Assembly: GCA_937957815.1 (NCBI GenBank)
Contig: CALFXN010000604.1
Span: 1 to 6,138 of the forward strand
Reading direction: 5' to 3'
Origin: an uncultured Synergistales bacterium
GTDB lineage: Bacteria > Synergistota > Synergistia > Synergistales > Aminobacteriaceae
Length of the DNA stretch: 6,138 bases
This document shows, in pieces, positions 1 to 6,138 of the stretch. Each line of letters starts with the position of its first letter. Position 1 is the stretch's first letter. Under the pieces are notes generated by a model, which worked only from the letters and a program-made list of their open reading frames with translations, had not been told where the DNA came from and did no database searches. The position numbers were made by a program, and so were the translations under genes.

Positions 1-46
1 AGATAAGGCCACGTGACTGGAGTTCAGACGTGTGCTCTTCCGATCT
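1..46 (+). other. Illumina TruSeq index-adapter contamination at contig end
   Basis: This is synthetic library sequence. Bases 1-4 (AGAT) match the end of the P7 flow-cell segment, 5-12 (AAGGCCAC) sit where the 8-nt i7 index lies, and 13-46 match the 34-nt read-2 adapter, beginning GTGACTGGAGTTC and ending CTCTTCCGATCT. The order and orientation are those of an index primer followed directly by insert, so genomic sequence begins at 47. The opposite strand of the index reads GTGGCC plus TT, which I recall as TruSeq LT index 20. Frames running into it encode the peptide MCSSDL, typical of adapter-contaminated assemblies. The bases should be trimmed, and the gene broken here is cut by an artefact rather than by biology. 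Confidence 0.97.
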
Positions 47-1192
47 GAACGGAACCTCGCGGCTGCCCGCGTTCGGATCCTCGGGGTTGTTCTCGACCTG
101 CACCATCTCGACGCGATCTCCCGGCCAGTTCCCGATGACGAGCTTCAGCGGGCGCAGGACGGCCATCGCCCTCTGCGCCGCGGCGTTGAGTTCCTCTCGC
201 AGACAGTGTTCGAGCAGTTCGATCTCCACCATGCTGTCGGCCTTCGCGACACCGATGAGTTCGCAGAAGCGCCGGACCGACGACGGCGTATAGCCCCGGC
301 GCCGCAGTCCGCTGATCGTCGGCATCCGGGGGTCGTCCCACCCCGAGACGTATTTCTCGCGCACGAGCTGCAGCAGCTTGCGCTTGCTCATGACCGTATG
401 GCTCAGGTTGAGGCGGGCGAATTCGTACTGGTGCGGCTTCGAGGGAGTGCTCACGTTGTCGATGAACCAGTCGTAGAGCGGGCGGTGGTCCTGGAATTCG
501 AGCGTGCAGATCGAGTGCGTTACGCCCTCGATCGAATCTTCGTAGCCGTGCGCGAAGTCGTACATGGGGTAGATGCACCACTGCCAGCCCGTCCGGTGGT
601 GGTCCGTGTTCAGGATCCTGTAGAGGACGGGGTCGCGCATGTTGATGTTCGGGTGCGCCATGTCGATCTTCGCGCGCAGGACGCGCGACCCGTCGGGAAA
701 TTCGGCGCAGCGCATCCGCTCGAACAGGTCGAGGTTCTCCCCGACCGTCCGGTCTCTCCAGGGGGAGTTCTTTCCGGGTTCGGTGAGCGTCCCGCGGTTG
801 GCGCGGATCTCCTCGGCGCTCTGATCGTCGACGTAGGCCTTCCCCGCCTCGATGAGTTCGATCGCCCACCGGTAGAACCGGTCGAAATAATCCGAGGCGT
901 AGCGAACCGCCCCGGCCCATCGGAAACCGAGCCAGGCGACGTCACGCTGGATCGCATCGACGTATTCCGTTTCTTCCTTCGCCGGGTTCGTGTCGTCGAA
1001 GCGAAGGTTGCACTCGCCGCCGAATTTTTCCGCAAGCCCGAAATTGATGCATATGGACTTCGCGTGCCCGATATGGAGGTATCCGTTCGGCTCCGGAGGA
1101 AAGCGGGTCACGACGGATGTCACCCTGCCCGCCTTGAGATCCTCCGTGATGATCTCTTCGAGGAAATTGAGTCCCCTGGTCGTCCCTTCCAT
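47..1192 (-). CDS. glnS: Glutaminyl-tRNA synthetase, 3' end truncated at the adapter
   Basis: Class I aminoacyl-tRNA synthetase that charges tRNA-Gln with glutamine in the cytoplasm. The 382 visible residues read colinearly with E. coli GlnRS. The signature [15 protein letters not shown] is at about 32-46 (HIGH at 40-43), the ATP-site loop VMSKRKL at 267-273 takes the KMSKS role, and [17 protein letters not shown] follows at 285-301. The Rossmann catalytic domain and helical subdomain are complete. The sequence stops inside the first anticodon-binding beta-barrel (AGSREVPF, 375-382), so about 170 residues of the usual ~550 are missing because the contig ends in adapter. Start 1192 gives [10 protein letters not shown], nearly the same N-terminal length as the E. 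coli enzyme. An in-frame ATG at 1231 would add 13 residues but lies within the TATAATG of the likely promoter. The gene is divergent from the chemoreceptor gene. A direct GlnRS means glutaminylation need not rely only on the GatCAB route. Confidence 0.96.
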
Positions 1193-1204
1193 AAAATGCG
1201 TCCG

Positions 1205-1215
1205 CCCCTTTCCTT
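1205..1215 (-). promoter_or_regulatory. Probable ribosome binding site of glnS
   Basis: Read on the minus strand this is AAGGAAAGGGG, purine-rich, ending 12 nt before the ATG at 1192. The spacing is a little long, but no comparable site precedes the alternative ATG at 1231, so it supports the start at 1192. Confidence 0.55.
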
Positions 1216-1229
1216 CCGTTTCATACGGC

Positions 1230-1258
1230 ATTATAGCGATGTGCGCCGAATACGGAAA
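1230..1258 (-). promoter_or_regulatory. Candidate sigma-70-type promoter of glnS
   Basis: A perfect -10 hexamer TATAAT lies on the minus strand at 1235-1230. Seventeen bases upstream is TTTCCG (1258-1253), a poor -35 with three of six consensus matches. Transcription would begin near 1223 and leave a leader of about 30 nt containing the ribosome binding site. The match of -10, leader and start codon is consistent. The weak -35 is the main doubt. Confidence 0.5.
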
Positions 1259-1281
1259 GAACAACCTCATCGTGCCGAATC
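1255..1281 (+). promoter_or_regulatory. Weak sigma-28 (FliA)-like promoter match facing the chemoreceptor gene
   Basis: GAAAGAAC (1255-1262), an 11-nt spacer, then GCCGAATC (1274-1281). The flagellar/chemotaxis sigma factor consensus is TAAAGTTT, 11 nt, GCCGATAA. The AAAG core, the GCCGA core and the exact spacing match, but other positions do not, and it would leave a leader of over 110 nt. It overlaps the glnS -35 region on the other strand. I saw no better promoter for the receptor gene. Confidence 0.22.
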
Positions 1282-1320
1282 GTAACGTTCCCGTTCATTC
1301 GCGTACCCTCTTCCGTTACG
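1281..1320. repeat. Inverted repeat CGTAACG / CGTTACG in the divergent intergenic region
   Basis: CGTAACG at 1281-1287 is answered by its exact reverse complement CGTTACG at 1314-1320, 26 bp apart. The two half sites are about three helical turns apart centre to centre, which would suit paired binding sites, but seven-base arms can arise by chance. Confidence 0.35.
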
Positions 1321-1335
1321 CATCGTCCATAGACT

Positions 1336-1353
1336 TGGAGAACGGGTTCTCCA
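1336..1353. repeat. 18-bp dyad (8-bp arms) in the leader of the chemoreceptor gene
   Basis: TGGAGAAC, two bases GG, then GTTCTCCA: eight-base perfect arms around a two-base centre. As DNA it looks like an operator. As RNA it can fold into a seven-pair stem with a CGGG tetraloop about 50 nt before the start codon. The octamer CATCGTCC lies just upstream (1321-1328) and again overlapping its right end (1352-1359). It is not followed by a T tract, so a terminator is unlikely. Function unknown. Confidence 0.5.
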
Positions 1354-1392
1354 TCGTCCCGCCCGCACTACACAAAGACGCTTCCGACGGAA

Positions 1393-1398
1393 AGAGGG
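1393..1398 (+). promoter_or_regulatory. Ribosome binding site of the chemoreceptor gene
   Basis: AGAGGG ends one base before an ATG at 1400 and seven bases before a second in-frame ATG at 1406. The spacing favours 1406 as the true start, which gives a protein two residues shorter beginning MRNSTT. Confidence 0.65.
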
Positions 1399-1405
1399 AA
1401 TGCCC

Positions 1406-3544
1406 ATGCGAAATTCGACGACGATACGGACGCGACTGTCGCTTGCGACTGTCGGAGTGGTTCTCGCGGTGTGCCTGATGGCGGAACTGGCATACTTCAG
1501 GAGCACCGGTCTGATGCTGGATCAGGCCCGAAGGGACGAGGCGCTAGCGGCACACATCGGGGCGGAAGCCGTCAGGAATTGGCTGCGCGGAATGGAAAAC
1601 GTCCTTCTCACCGCATCGCGCAACATGTCCTTCATGATGGAAAATCTCGGGATCCTGCCGGGAACGACGGGAGACTACGTCAGGGATCTCTCGGAAAAAA
1701 GCGCTCCGGCAGGGTTTCTCGACGTTTCCCTGGCGCTCCCCGACGGACGATATCTCGACGGAAACGCGTGGATCCCGGACGTTTCTTTCGACGTCAGGAA
1801 CACAGAGTGGTATCGCGAAGCGACCGGACGCGGGAAACCCGTCCTTACCGCACCATACAGGGACGAAAAAAGCGGGGAAACCGTCGTGACGCTGGCCGTT
1901 CCCGTGGTATCCCTGTACGACGGAAAAAGAATCTTCGGCGTCTTCACGGGAGACATTCCCCTGAAAGAGATCTCGGCGGTCATCGCGAAGCAACGGCAGG
2001 GTTCGGACGGACACATGCTGATTCTGGACGAATCGGGAATGGTTCTCGGTGCCGACGATCCGGCCGCGTCCGGACGACGGATCGCGGACGAAGCCGGAGG
2101 ACTTTCCCCGAAAACGAAGGCATTCCTCGGCGCCGTTCTCTCCGGAGACAAGGGGCACGATGCGTTCTTCATCCACTCCGAAGCGCTCCCGTACGGCCTC
2201 CGTGCCGTAACGGCCACTTCGCGGGAGGGCGTTCTCGCTCCCGTGAGACGTTTCGGGGCGGAACAGCTTGCGATCGCCTGCACCGTTGTTCTCGCGATCG
2301 GCGTCGCGCTCCTGAAACTGCGCCGCGATATTTCGAAACCGATAGATACGCTCGAAGGAATCTCGAAGCGGGTCGTCGCCGGAGACCTGACGGTTCGCGC
2401 GGAGAGCGGCGACCGCGACGAGATCGCGCGCGTCGGGCAAGCCATGAACGACATGATCGAGCGGGAACGTTCGCTCCTGCTCCGGCTCAGATCCGACGGA
2501 ACCGCTCTGTCGCGGCAGTCGGAAGCGCTCGATTCCGTGACGGAAACTATAGAGGATGTCCTTGTGCGGATCAGGAACGAATGCCGCGACCTGCACGGCA
2601 AAATGCAGGATACGAGACACTCTCTCGAAGAAGCTCTCAAGGATGCGGCATCGGTCGCCGAAGAAGCGGCGATCGTCGCCTCAGGCTCCGGGATGGCGAG
2701 GACTGCTGCGGAGGAAATGGAGGCCGGGATACTCGAGGCACGCGGGATCGAGGCATCCGCCATGGAATCCGTGCGAAGCATGGCCGCCGGGTTCGCCAGG
2801 ATGGACGACACCGTATCGTGCATGGAAAGCGGCGTTCGCGAAATCGGCGGCATCGTCCGGATGATTTCGGATATCGCCGATCAGACCGACCTTCTGGCAC
2901 TCAACGCCGCAATCGAGGCAGCGAGGGCCGGCACGGCCGGGAGAGGTTTCGCCGTCGTGTCCGACGAGGTTCGGCGTCTCGCGGCGCAGAGTCGCGAAGC
3001 CGTATCGCAGGCGAAGAATCTCGCTGGGGTCGTCCTCGAAAGCATCGGCGAAATCGCCAGGGCATCGCGTTCCGGCAAGGCGTTGGGAGAGACGGGCCTC
3101 GAGAATCTCGAAGCGATGAATGCCGTATCCGGTAGCGTCCGACTCGCCGCGTCCGTCGTGAGCGAGCGCGTCGACGGGACGGTCCGGATCGCGGAAGAGC
3201 AGATGAGAACCTGCCATGCCGTCGGGGACAGCGTTTCGGTCGTCCTGAACCGGGCTTCGGAAGCGGAGGATTCCGCAGCATCGATAGAACGCGTTCTTGA
3301 CGACGTCGCGCATCTCCTCGACATTCTGCGCTCCGCATCCGCCCACCTTCGGGAGCTCATCAGCGATCATAAGGGCGAAATGGACGGATATGTGCTCGAC
3401 GCCGAAAAATCAGGGGACCATCACCCGGACGGACACATTCCCGTAGACGCGACGGCTTCGAGCAGCTCACGGATGTCGTCAGGACGGATATCGCCGATGC
3501 TGCCCACGCGGAAGCTCTCCACGCGCGCCACCTTGCCGGGATAG
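1406..3544 (+). CDS. Methyl-accepting chemotaxis protein with periplasmic dCache sensor
   Basis: Inner-membrane chemoreceptor of 712 residues that would control a CheA/CheW kinase array. A short basic N-terminus precedes TM1 (about 11-31). A periplasmic double-Cache sensor spans about 32-280, with TM2 at 285-303, HAMP at about 304-357 and then a long coiled-coil signalling domain. The kinase-contact tip is clear: [20 protein letters not shown] at 490-509, followed by [15 protein letters not shown]. In the Cache domain W135-Y136, Y151-x-D153 and D183 resemble the ligand pocket of amino-acid-binding dCache receptors, but the usual arginine two before the tryptophan is T133, so the ligand may differ. 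No CheR-docking pentapeptide is seen at the C-terminus. The final ~41 residues (672-712) are rich in Ser, Arg and Thr, do not look like receptor sequence, and are encoded antisense to the end of phnW. The ligand is unknown. Confidence 0.93.
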   Translation: MRNSTTIRTRLSLATVGVVLAVCLMAELAYFRSTGLMLDQARRDEALAAHIGAEAVRNWLRGMENVLLTASRNMSFMMENLGILPGTTGDYVRDLSEKSAPAGFLDVSLALPDGRYLDGNAWIPDVSFDVRNTEWYREATGRGKPVLTAPYRDEKSGETVVTLAVPVVSLYDGKRIFGVFTGDIPLKEISAVIAKQRQGSDGHMLILDESGMVLGADDPAASGRRIADEAGGLSPKTKAFLGAVLSGDKGHDAFFIHSEALPYGLRAVTATSREGVLAPVRRFGAEQLAIACTVVLAIGVALLKLRRDISKPIDTLEGISKRVVAGDLTVRAESGDRDEIARVGQAMNDMIERERSLLLRLRSDGTALSRQSEALDSVTETIEDVLVRIRNECRDLHGKMQDTRHSLEEALKDAASVAEEAAIVASGSGMARTAAEEMEAGILEARGIEASAMESVRSMAAGFARMDDTVSCMESGVREIGGIVRMISDIADQTDLLALNAAIEAARAGTAGRGFAVVSDEVRRLAAQSREAVSQAKNLAGVVLESIGEIARASRSGKALGETGLENLEAMNAVSGSVRLAASVVSERVDGTVRIAEEQMRTCHAVGDSVSVVLNRASEAEDSAASIERVLDDVAHLLDILRSASAHLRELISDHKGEMDGYVLDAEKSGDHHPDGHIPVDATASSSSRMSSGRISPMLPTRKLSTRATLPG

Positions 3545-4551
3545 AGGACGAATCCGCACGCCTTCACGCGCGAATGGAAGGTCTCGAAGTCGAAGCCTGC
3601 GTGCGGATAGCGAAACGTCGTGATCACGGGAGATTGATGTTCGGGCGGCACGATCGATTCGAAACCGAGGCTCCGCATTCCTCCGGCGAGCACGCGCTGG
3701 TTTTCCGAGTACCGGCGGAACCTCGCTTCGACGCCGCCTTCCGCGTCGAGTTCGTCGAGCGCCTGCAGGAACGCGTTCACGACGTGCGTCGGAGAGGTGA
3801 AACGCCATTTTCCGCCGCCGTCTTCCATCTGCCGGTATTGCGAATACAGGTCGAGCGACACGGACCGGGCCCGTCCCCCGCACGCCTCGAGGATATTCCT
3901 TCGGGCGACCGCGAACGCGAACCCCGGAACACCCTGGATGCACTTGTTCGAACTCGAGAGAAGGACGTCCACGCCAAGATCCGAGACGTCGAGCGGAACA
4001 CCGCAGAAACTGCTCATCGCATCGAGAACGAAAATCCGCTCTCCCTCTTCCTTCACGACCTCCGCAATGGGAGCGACCTCGTTCAGGATGCCGGATGTCG
4101 TCTCGCAGTGGACCATCGCCACGTGCGTGACTTCGGGGTGCTCCCCGAGCGCGCGGGCGACCGCTCCGGGAGTCGGGACTTCGGTTTCCCCGAAGGAAAG
4201 GACGAGGAACGGCATATCGAGGACACGGGCAATCTCCGCCATCCGGCGTCCGTATGCGCCGTTCTCGATGACGAGAAGCTTTCCGCCCCGGGGAACGAAC
4301 GTCCCCATGGCCGCCTCGACGACGTACGTTCCGCTGCCCTGCAGGAGAACGGAGGTATAGGTCATGTCGTCATGCGTGGCGAGTTTCACGAGCCTGCGTC
4401 GTATCTCTTCGACGCGCCCGTTGTAGTCGCGGTCCCATGTGCACATGTCCTTCATCATCGCGAACCGGACGCCCGGAGTCGTCGTCAACGGCCCCGGCGT
4501 CAACAGAAGATACTCGTTCCCGCTTTCCTTCCGTCTCGACCACACGCTCAT
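3421..4551 (-). CDS. phnW: 2-aminoethylphosphonate--pyruvate aminotransferase
   Basis: PLP-dependent class V (fold type I) aminotransferase: 2-aminoethylphosphonate plus pyruvate gives phosphonoacetaldehyde plus L-alanine, the first step of ciliatine breakdown. The 376 residues compare with about 367 in the Salmonella enzyme. Seen in order: [11 protein letters not shown] (15-25), phosphate-cup QGSGT (71-75), [10 protein letters not shown] (148-157), VLDAMSSF (175-182) with the cofactor-pairing Asp177, [15 protein letters not shown] (199-213) with the Schiff-base Lys203, and SFRVGSIGD (346-354) with Arg348 at the place of the substrate-binding arginine. Two adjacent ATGs exist, 4554 and 4551. 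The G-rich ribosome site AGGGGG is only 1 nt from the first and 4 nt from the second, so 4551 is preferred. Its A is shared with the phnX stop (TGATG), so translation is probably coupled. The 3' end overlaps the convergent receptor gene by 124 bp. Confidence 0.96.
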   Translation of the reverse strand: MSVWSRRKESGNEYLLLTPGPLTTTPGVRFAMMKDMCTWDRDYNGRVEEIRRRLVKLATHDDMTYTSVLLQGSGTYVVEAAMGTFVPRGGKLLVIENGAYGRRMAEIARVLDMPFLVLSFGETEVPTPGAVARALGEHPEVTHVAMVHCETTSGILNEVAPIAEVVKEEGERIFVLDAMSSFCGVPLDVSDLGVDVLLSSSNKCIQGVPGFAFAVARRNILEACGGRARSVSLDLYSQYRQMEDGGGKWRFTSPTHVVNAFLQALDELDAEGGVEARFRRYSENQRVLAGGMRSLGFESIVPPEHQSPVITTFRYPHAGFDFETFHSRVKACGFVLYPGKVARVESFRVGSIGDIRPDDIRELLEAVASTGMCPSG

Positions 4552-5336
4552 CATTCCCCCTCGATCCGATCGATCAATCCGGGCAGCTCGGCCATACTCC
4601 CGATAACGTAATCGGCCCCGGCCTCGAAAAACCGTCTTCGAACGCGCTCGACGCGTTCGCTGAACGACGCGCTCGAAAAGGCGTCCGCTTCTTCGCGGGA
4701 GAGCCCCATCTCGTTCGATCCGATCACGACGCCGACCGAAATCATCCCCGCGTTTTTTCCTTCGGAAATATCGGCGATCGTATCTCCGACTTTCACCATA
4801 TCGGACATCGGGTAGACGCCGAGTTCGATCGCGTTGCGATAGCACATGAACGGCGCGGGACGCCCCGACGAGACGTCGTCCGGCGTTACCAGCGCGTCGG
4901 GCGAGTATCCCCTCTCCGCGGCGAGAGGGGCGAGGACATCCATCATTCGTCGCGTATATCCGGTCGTCGATCCGATACGGATTCCGCGGCCACGCAGATT
5001 CGAAACGGCCTCTCTCACTCCTTCGATCGGATCGGCGTGGTTTCTGAGGATCGACAACAACGCCGGTTCGAACGCCGTGTAGAGACGTTCGACATCCGTC
5101 TCCGTCCAGGCGGCCCCGAAGCGGGTGCGCCAGAGCCTCGACACCCGCTCCTGCCGGAGTATTTCCCGAAGGTGGTCCTTTTTGGGGAGCCCCATCGGCA
5201 AACGCGCTTCCTCCCGAAAGACGGGGATCCCCTCGTCCGCGAACAGCCTCAGGAAAACGTCCACGGGAGCGAGGCTTCCGAAATCCACCGTCGTGCCCGC
5301 CCAGTCGAAGATCACGCACGCGATCTTTCGCGTCAT
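4551..5336 (-). CDS. phnX: Phosphonoacetaldehyde hydrolase (phosphonatase)
   Basis: HAD-superfamily hydrolase that cleaves the C-P bond of phosphonoacetaldehyde to acetaldehyde and phosphate, acting on the product of PhnW. It has 261 residues, against 267 in the Bacillus cereus enzyme, to which it aligns almost without gaps. The nucleophile motif FDWAGTTVD is at 10-18 with Asp11. The cap segment PMGLPKKDH at 47-55 holds the imine-forming Lys52 (Lys53 in B. cereus) together with Met48 and His55. HAD motif II is GSTTGYTR, followed by VTPDDVSSGRPAPFMCY and the Mg-binding VKVGDTIADI. Every catalytic position I can place is intact. The ribosome site AAAGGGGG lies 7 nt before the ATG and overlaps the stop of the upstream permease gene 13 nt away. 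The stop codon overlaps the phnW start. Confidence 0.97.
   Translation of the reverse strand: MTRKIACVIFDWAGTTVDFGSLAPVDVFLRLFADEGIPVFREEARLPMGLPKKDHLREILRQERVSRLWRTRFGAAWTETDVERLYTAFEPALLSILRNHADPIEGVREAVSNLRGRGIRIGSTTGYTRRMMDVLAPLAAERGYSPDALVTPDDVSSGRPAPFMCYRNAIELGVYPMSDMVKVGDTIADISEGKNAGMISVGVVIGSNEMGLSREEADAFSSASFSERVERVRRRFFEAGADYVIGSMAELPGLIDRIEGE
4909..4930 (-). repeat. Strong GC-rich hairpin inside phnX
   Basis: CCCCTCTC (4909-4916) and GAGAGGGG (4923-4930) are perfect reverse complements around a six-base loop. The segment encodes the stretch LAAERGY of PhnX. No T tract follows on either strand, so it is not an intrinsic terminator. It may be a by-product of GC-rich codons or may affect mRNA stability. 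Confidence 0.55.
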
Positions 5337-5343
5337 GTATTTT

Positions 5344-5351
5344 CCCCCTTT
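5344..5351 (-). promoter_or_regulatory. Ribosome binding site of phnX overlapping the permease stop
   Basis: On the minus strand AAAGGGGG ends 7 nt before the phnX ATG at 5336. Its first two bases belong to the TAA stop (5352-5350) of the permease gene, so terminating ribosomes are placed directly on the phnX start. Confidence 0.75.
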
Positions 5352-6138
5352 ATCGAAGTGTTCCCGACCCTTCGCTTCCGAGCCAGGCCGATGCGCGTCG
5401 TTTCAACCGTAGCGCCCCGAGGTCGCAGAGCGCACGGACGGCGAGATTGACGCCGATGATGACGACGCTCATCGCCGCGGCGGAGGCGATATCCCCCGCG
5501 TCTTCCATGTTCACGACGGCAATCGAGGCCGGTCTGATCCGGGGCGAATACAGAAAGACGAGCGCCGAAACGGTCGCCATCGAATTGACGAAGAAAAACT
5601 GCGCGATTTCGACGATCGCGGGAAGCGACATCGGAACCGTCACCCGGAGGAACGTCGTCGTCCGTCCGACACGAAGGCTTTCCGAGACTTCCTCGAACTC
5701 CGGCGCGAGTTTCTTCAGCGCCGCGACCGACGTCACATACGGAACCGAGAAAAAATGCGAGATGTTTGCGGCGACAAGGATCGCCATGGTTTGGTACATA
5801 CCGTTCAGGGGGTTCGCGCGCGCATTGAAGAAAAGAATGTATGACAGACCGATGACGAGCCCCGGCAGCGCGAGAGGAACGAACGCAGACAACCTCGCCA
5901 TGCGGGAAAGGGTGCGCGGCGGAGAACATTTTTCGACGAGATAGGCATAGCAGAAAGTGAACGCCGTCCCCACCAAAGCCGTAAGCAACGACATTCGCAG
6001 ACTCGTCCACAGCGGGGCGAAGCCATCGCCTCCCGCCGTCGCGCCAAACCGGAAGTTTCCGAACGTCGGCGCGAGATCGTACGGCCAGAAGGTCGTGAGC
6101 GACGCGATGAGAACCGCTCCCTGCAGCAGCAGAATTCC
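5350..6138 (-). CDS. ABC transporter permease, 2-aminoethylphosphonate uptake type, 5' end outside window
   Basis: Integral-membrane subunit of an ABC importer. The frame is open to the window edge, giving 262 visible residues ending GSGTLR. At least five hydrophobic membrane segments follow the linker WPYDLAPTFGNFRFG (18-32), at about 50-68, 83-105, 114-135, 173-198 and 216-235. Between the third and fourth lies the EAA-type coupling loop for the ATPase, with ESLRVGRTTTFLRVTVP at about 153-169. The pattern LALPGLVIGLSYILFF, NPLNGMYQTMAIL, FVNSMATVSALVFLYSP and NMEDAGDIA resembles the second half of the fused double permeases annotated as putative aminoethylphosphonate transporters (PhnU2 group), related to iron(III) and spermidine/putrescine permeases. 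The position directly before phnX and phnW supports this substrate. An internal ATG at 5994 is not the start because homology continues upstream. Whether it is a fused ~550-residue permease or a single PhnV-like subunit cannot be told here. Confidence 0.88.
   Translation of the reverse strand, partial: GILLLQGAVLIASLTTFWPYDLAPTFGNFRFGATAGGDGFAPLWTSLRMSLLTALVGTAFTFCYAYLVEKCSPPRTLSRMARLSAFVPLALPGLVIGLSYILFFNARANPLNGMYQTMAILVAANISHFFSVPYVTSVAALKKLAPEFEEVSESLRVGRTTTFLRVTVPMSLPAIVEIAQFFFVNSMATVSALVFLYSPRIRPASIAVVNMEDAGDIASAAAMSVVIIGVNLAVRALCDLGALRLKRRASAWLGSEGSGTLR

Noticed and set aside
30..293. Short plus-strand open frame starting MCSSDL
   Set aside because: Its first residues are translated from the Illumina adapter.
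1193..1231. Alternative glnS start at 1231 adding 13 residues
   Set aside because: This ATG overlaps the TATAAT -10 box, has no ribosome site before it, and the extra residues have no counterpart in E. coli GlnRS.
32..1285. Long plus-strand open frame across the glnS region
   Set aside because: It is the antisense of a clearly recognisable GlnRS, begins inside the adapter and has no family resemblance. GC-rich coding DNA often leaves such open antisense frames.
4909..4930. Hairpin in phnX as an intrinsic terminator
   Set aside because: No T tract on either strand and it lies in the middle of an intact coding region.
3421..5319. A 632-codon minus-strand open frame suggesting a protein fused upstream of PhnW
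   Set aside because: The part before 4551 is a shifted frame through phnX, arginine-rich and without recognisable domains. PhnX in its own frame is complete with all catalytic residues, and PhnW begins at 4551 with its own ribosome site.
3574..5450. Two long plus-strand open frames (3574-4611 and 4437-5450) antisense to phnW and phnX
   Set aside because: Arginine- and proline-rich composition, no motifs, and they oppose two well-supported enzyme genes.
5350..5994. Permease as a complete 214-residue protein starting at 5994
   Set aside because: The same frame continues open to the window edge and encodes WPYDLAPTFGNFRFG and a preceding membrane segment typical of the family, so the true start lies outside the window.

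Overview
The window is one end of a short-read assembly contig. Bases 1-46 are Illumina TruSeq index-adapter sequence, not genome. The remaining ~6.1 kb is GC-rich, tightly packed bacterial DNA with four protein genes, two of them cut by the window edges. No RNA genes, insertion sequences or CRISPR repeats were seen. The source is a motile or sensing bacterium with a glutaminyl-tRNA synthetase, a Cache-type chemoreceptor and a 2-aminoethylphosphonate (ciliatine) degradation cluster. The taxon cannot be fixed from this sequence. A GC-rich anaerobe of the Synergistota or a similar phylum would fit the look of the receptor, but that is only an impression.

Layout: (1) adapter, 1-46; (2) glnS on the minus strand, start at 1192, C-terminal third lost at the adapter junction; (3) a 213-bp divergent intergenic region, 1193-1405, with a perfect TATAAT -10 box for glnS, a weak sigma-28-like match facing the receptor gene, and an 18-bp dyad; (4) a methyl-accepting chemotaxis protein on the plus strand, 1406-3544; (5) a minus-strand operon read from 6138 down to 3421: the C-terminal part of an ABC permease of the aminoethylphosphonate-uptake type, then phnX, then phnW.

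The operon forms one pathway. The permease imports 2-aminoethylphosphonate. PhnW moves its amino group to pyruvate, giving phosphonoacetaldehyde and alanine. PhnX cleaves the C-P bond, giving acetaldehyde and phosphate. The genes are translationally coupled: phnX starts 13 nt after the permease stop, with its ribosome binding site overlapping that stop, and phnX and phnW share a TGATG stop/start junction.

The least ordinary point is the tail-to-tail arrangement of the receptor gene and phnW. Their coding regions overlap by 124 bp, so the last ~41 receptor residues are encoded antisense to the conserved end of phnW and there is no room for an intergenic terminator. No clearly new system is visible; the most interesting candidates are this overlap, the dyad before the receptor gene and the possible functional link between receptor and phosphonate operon.
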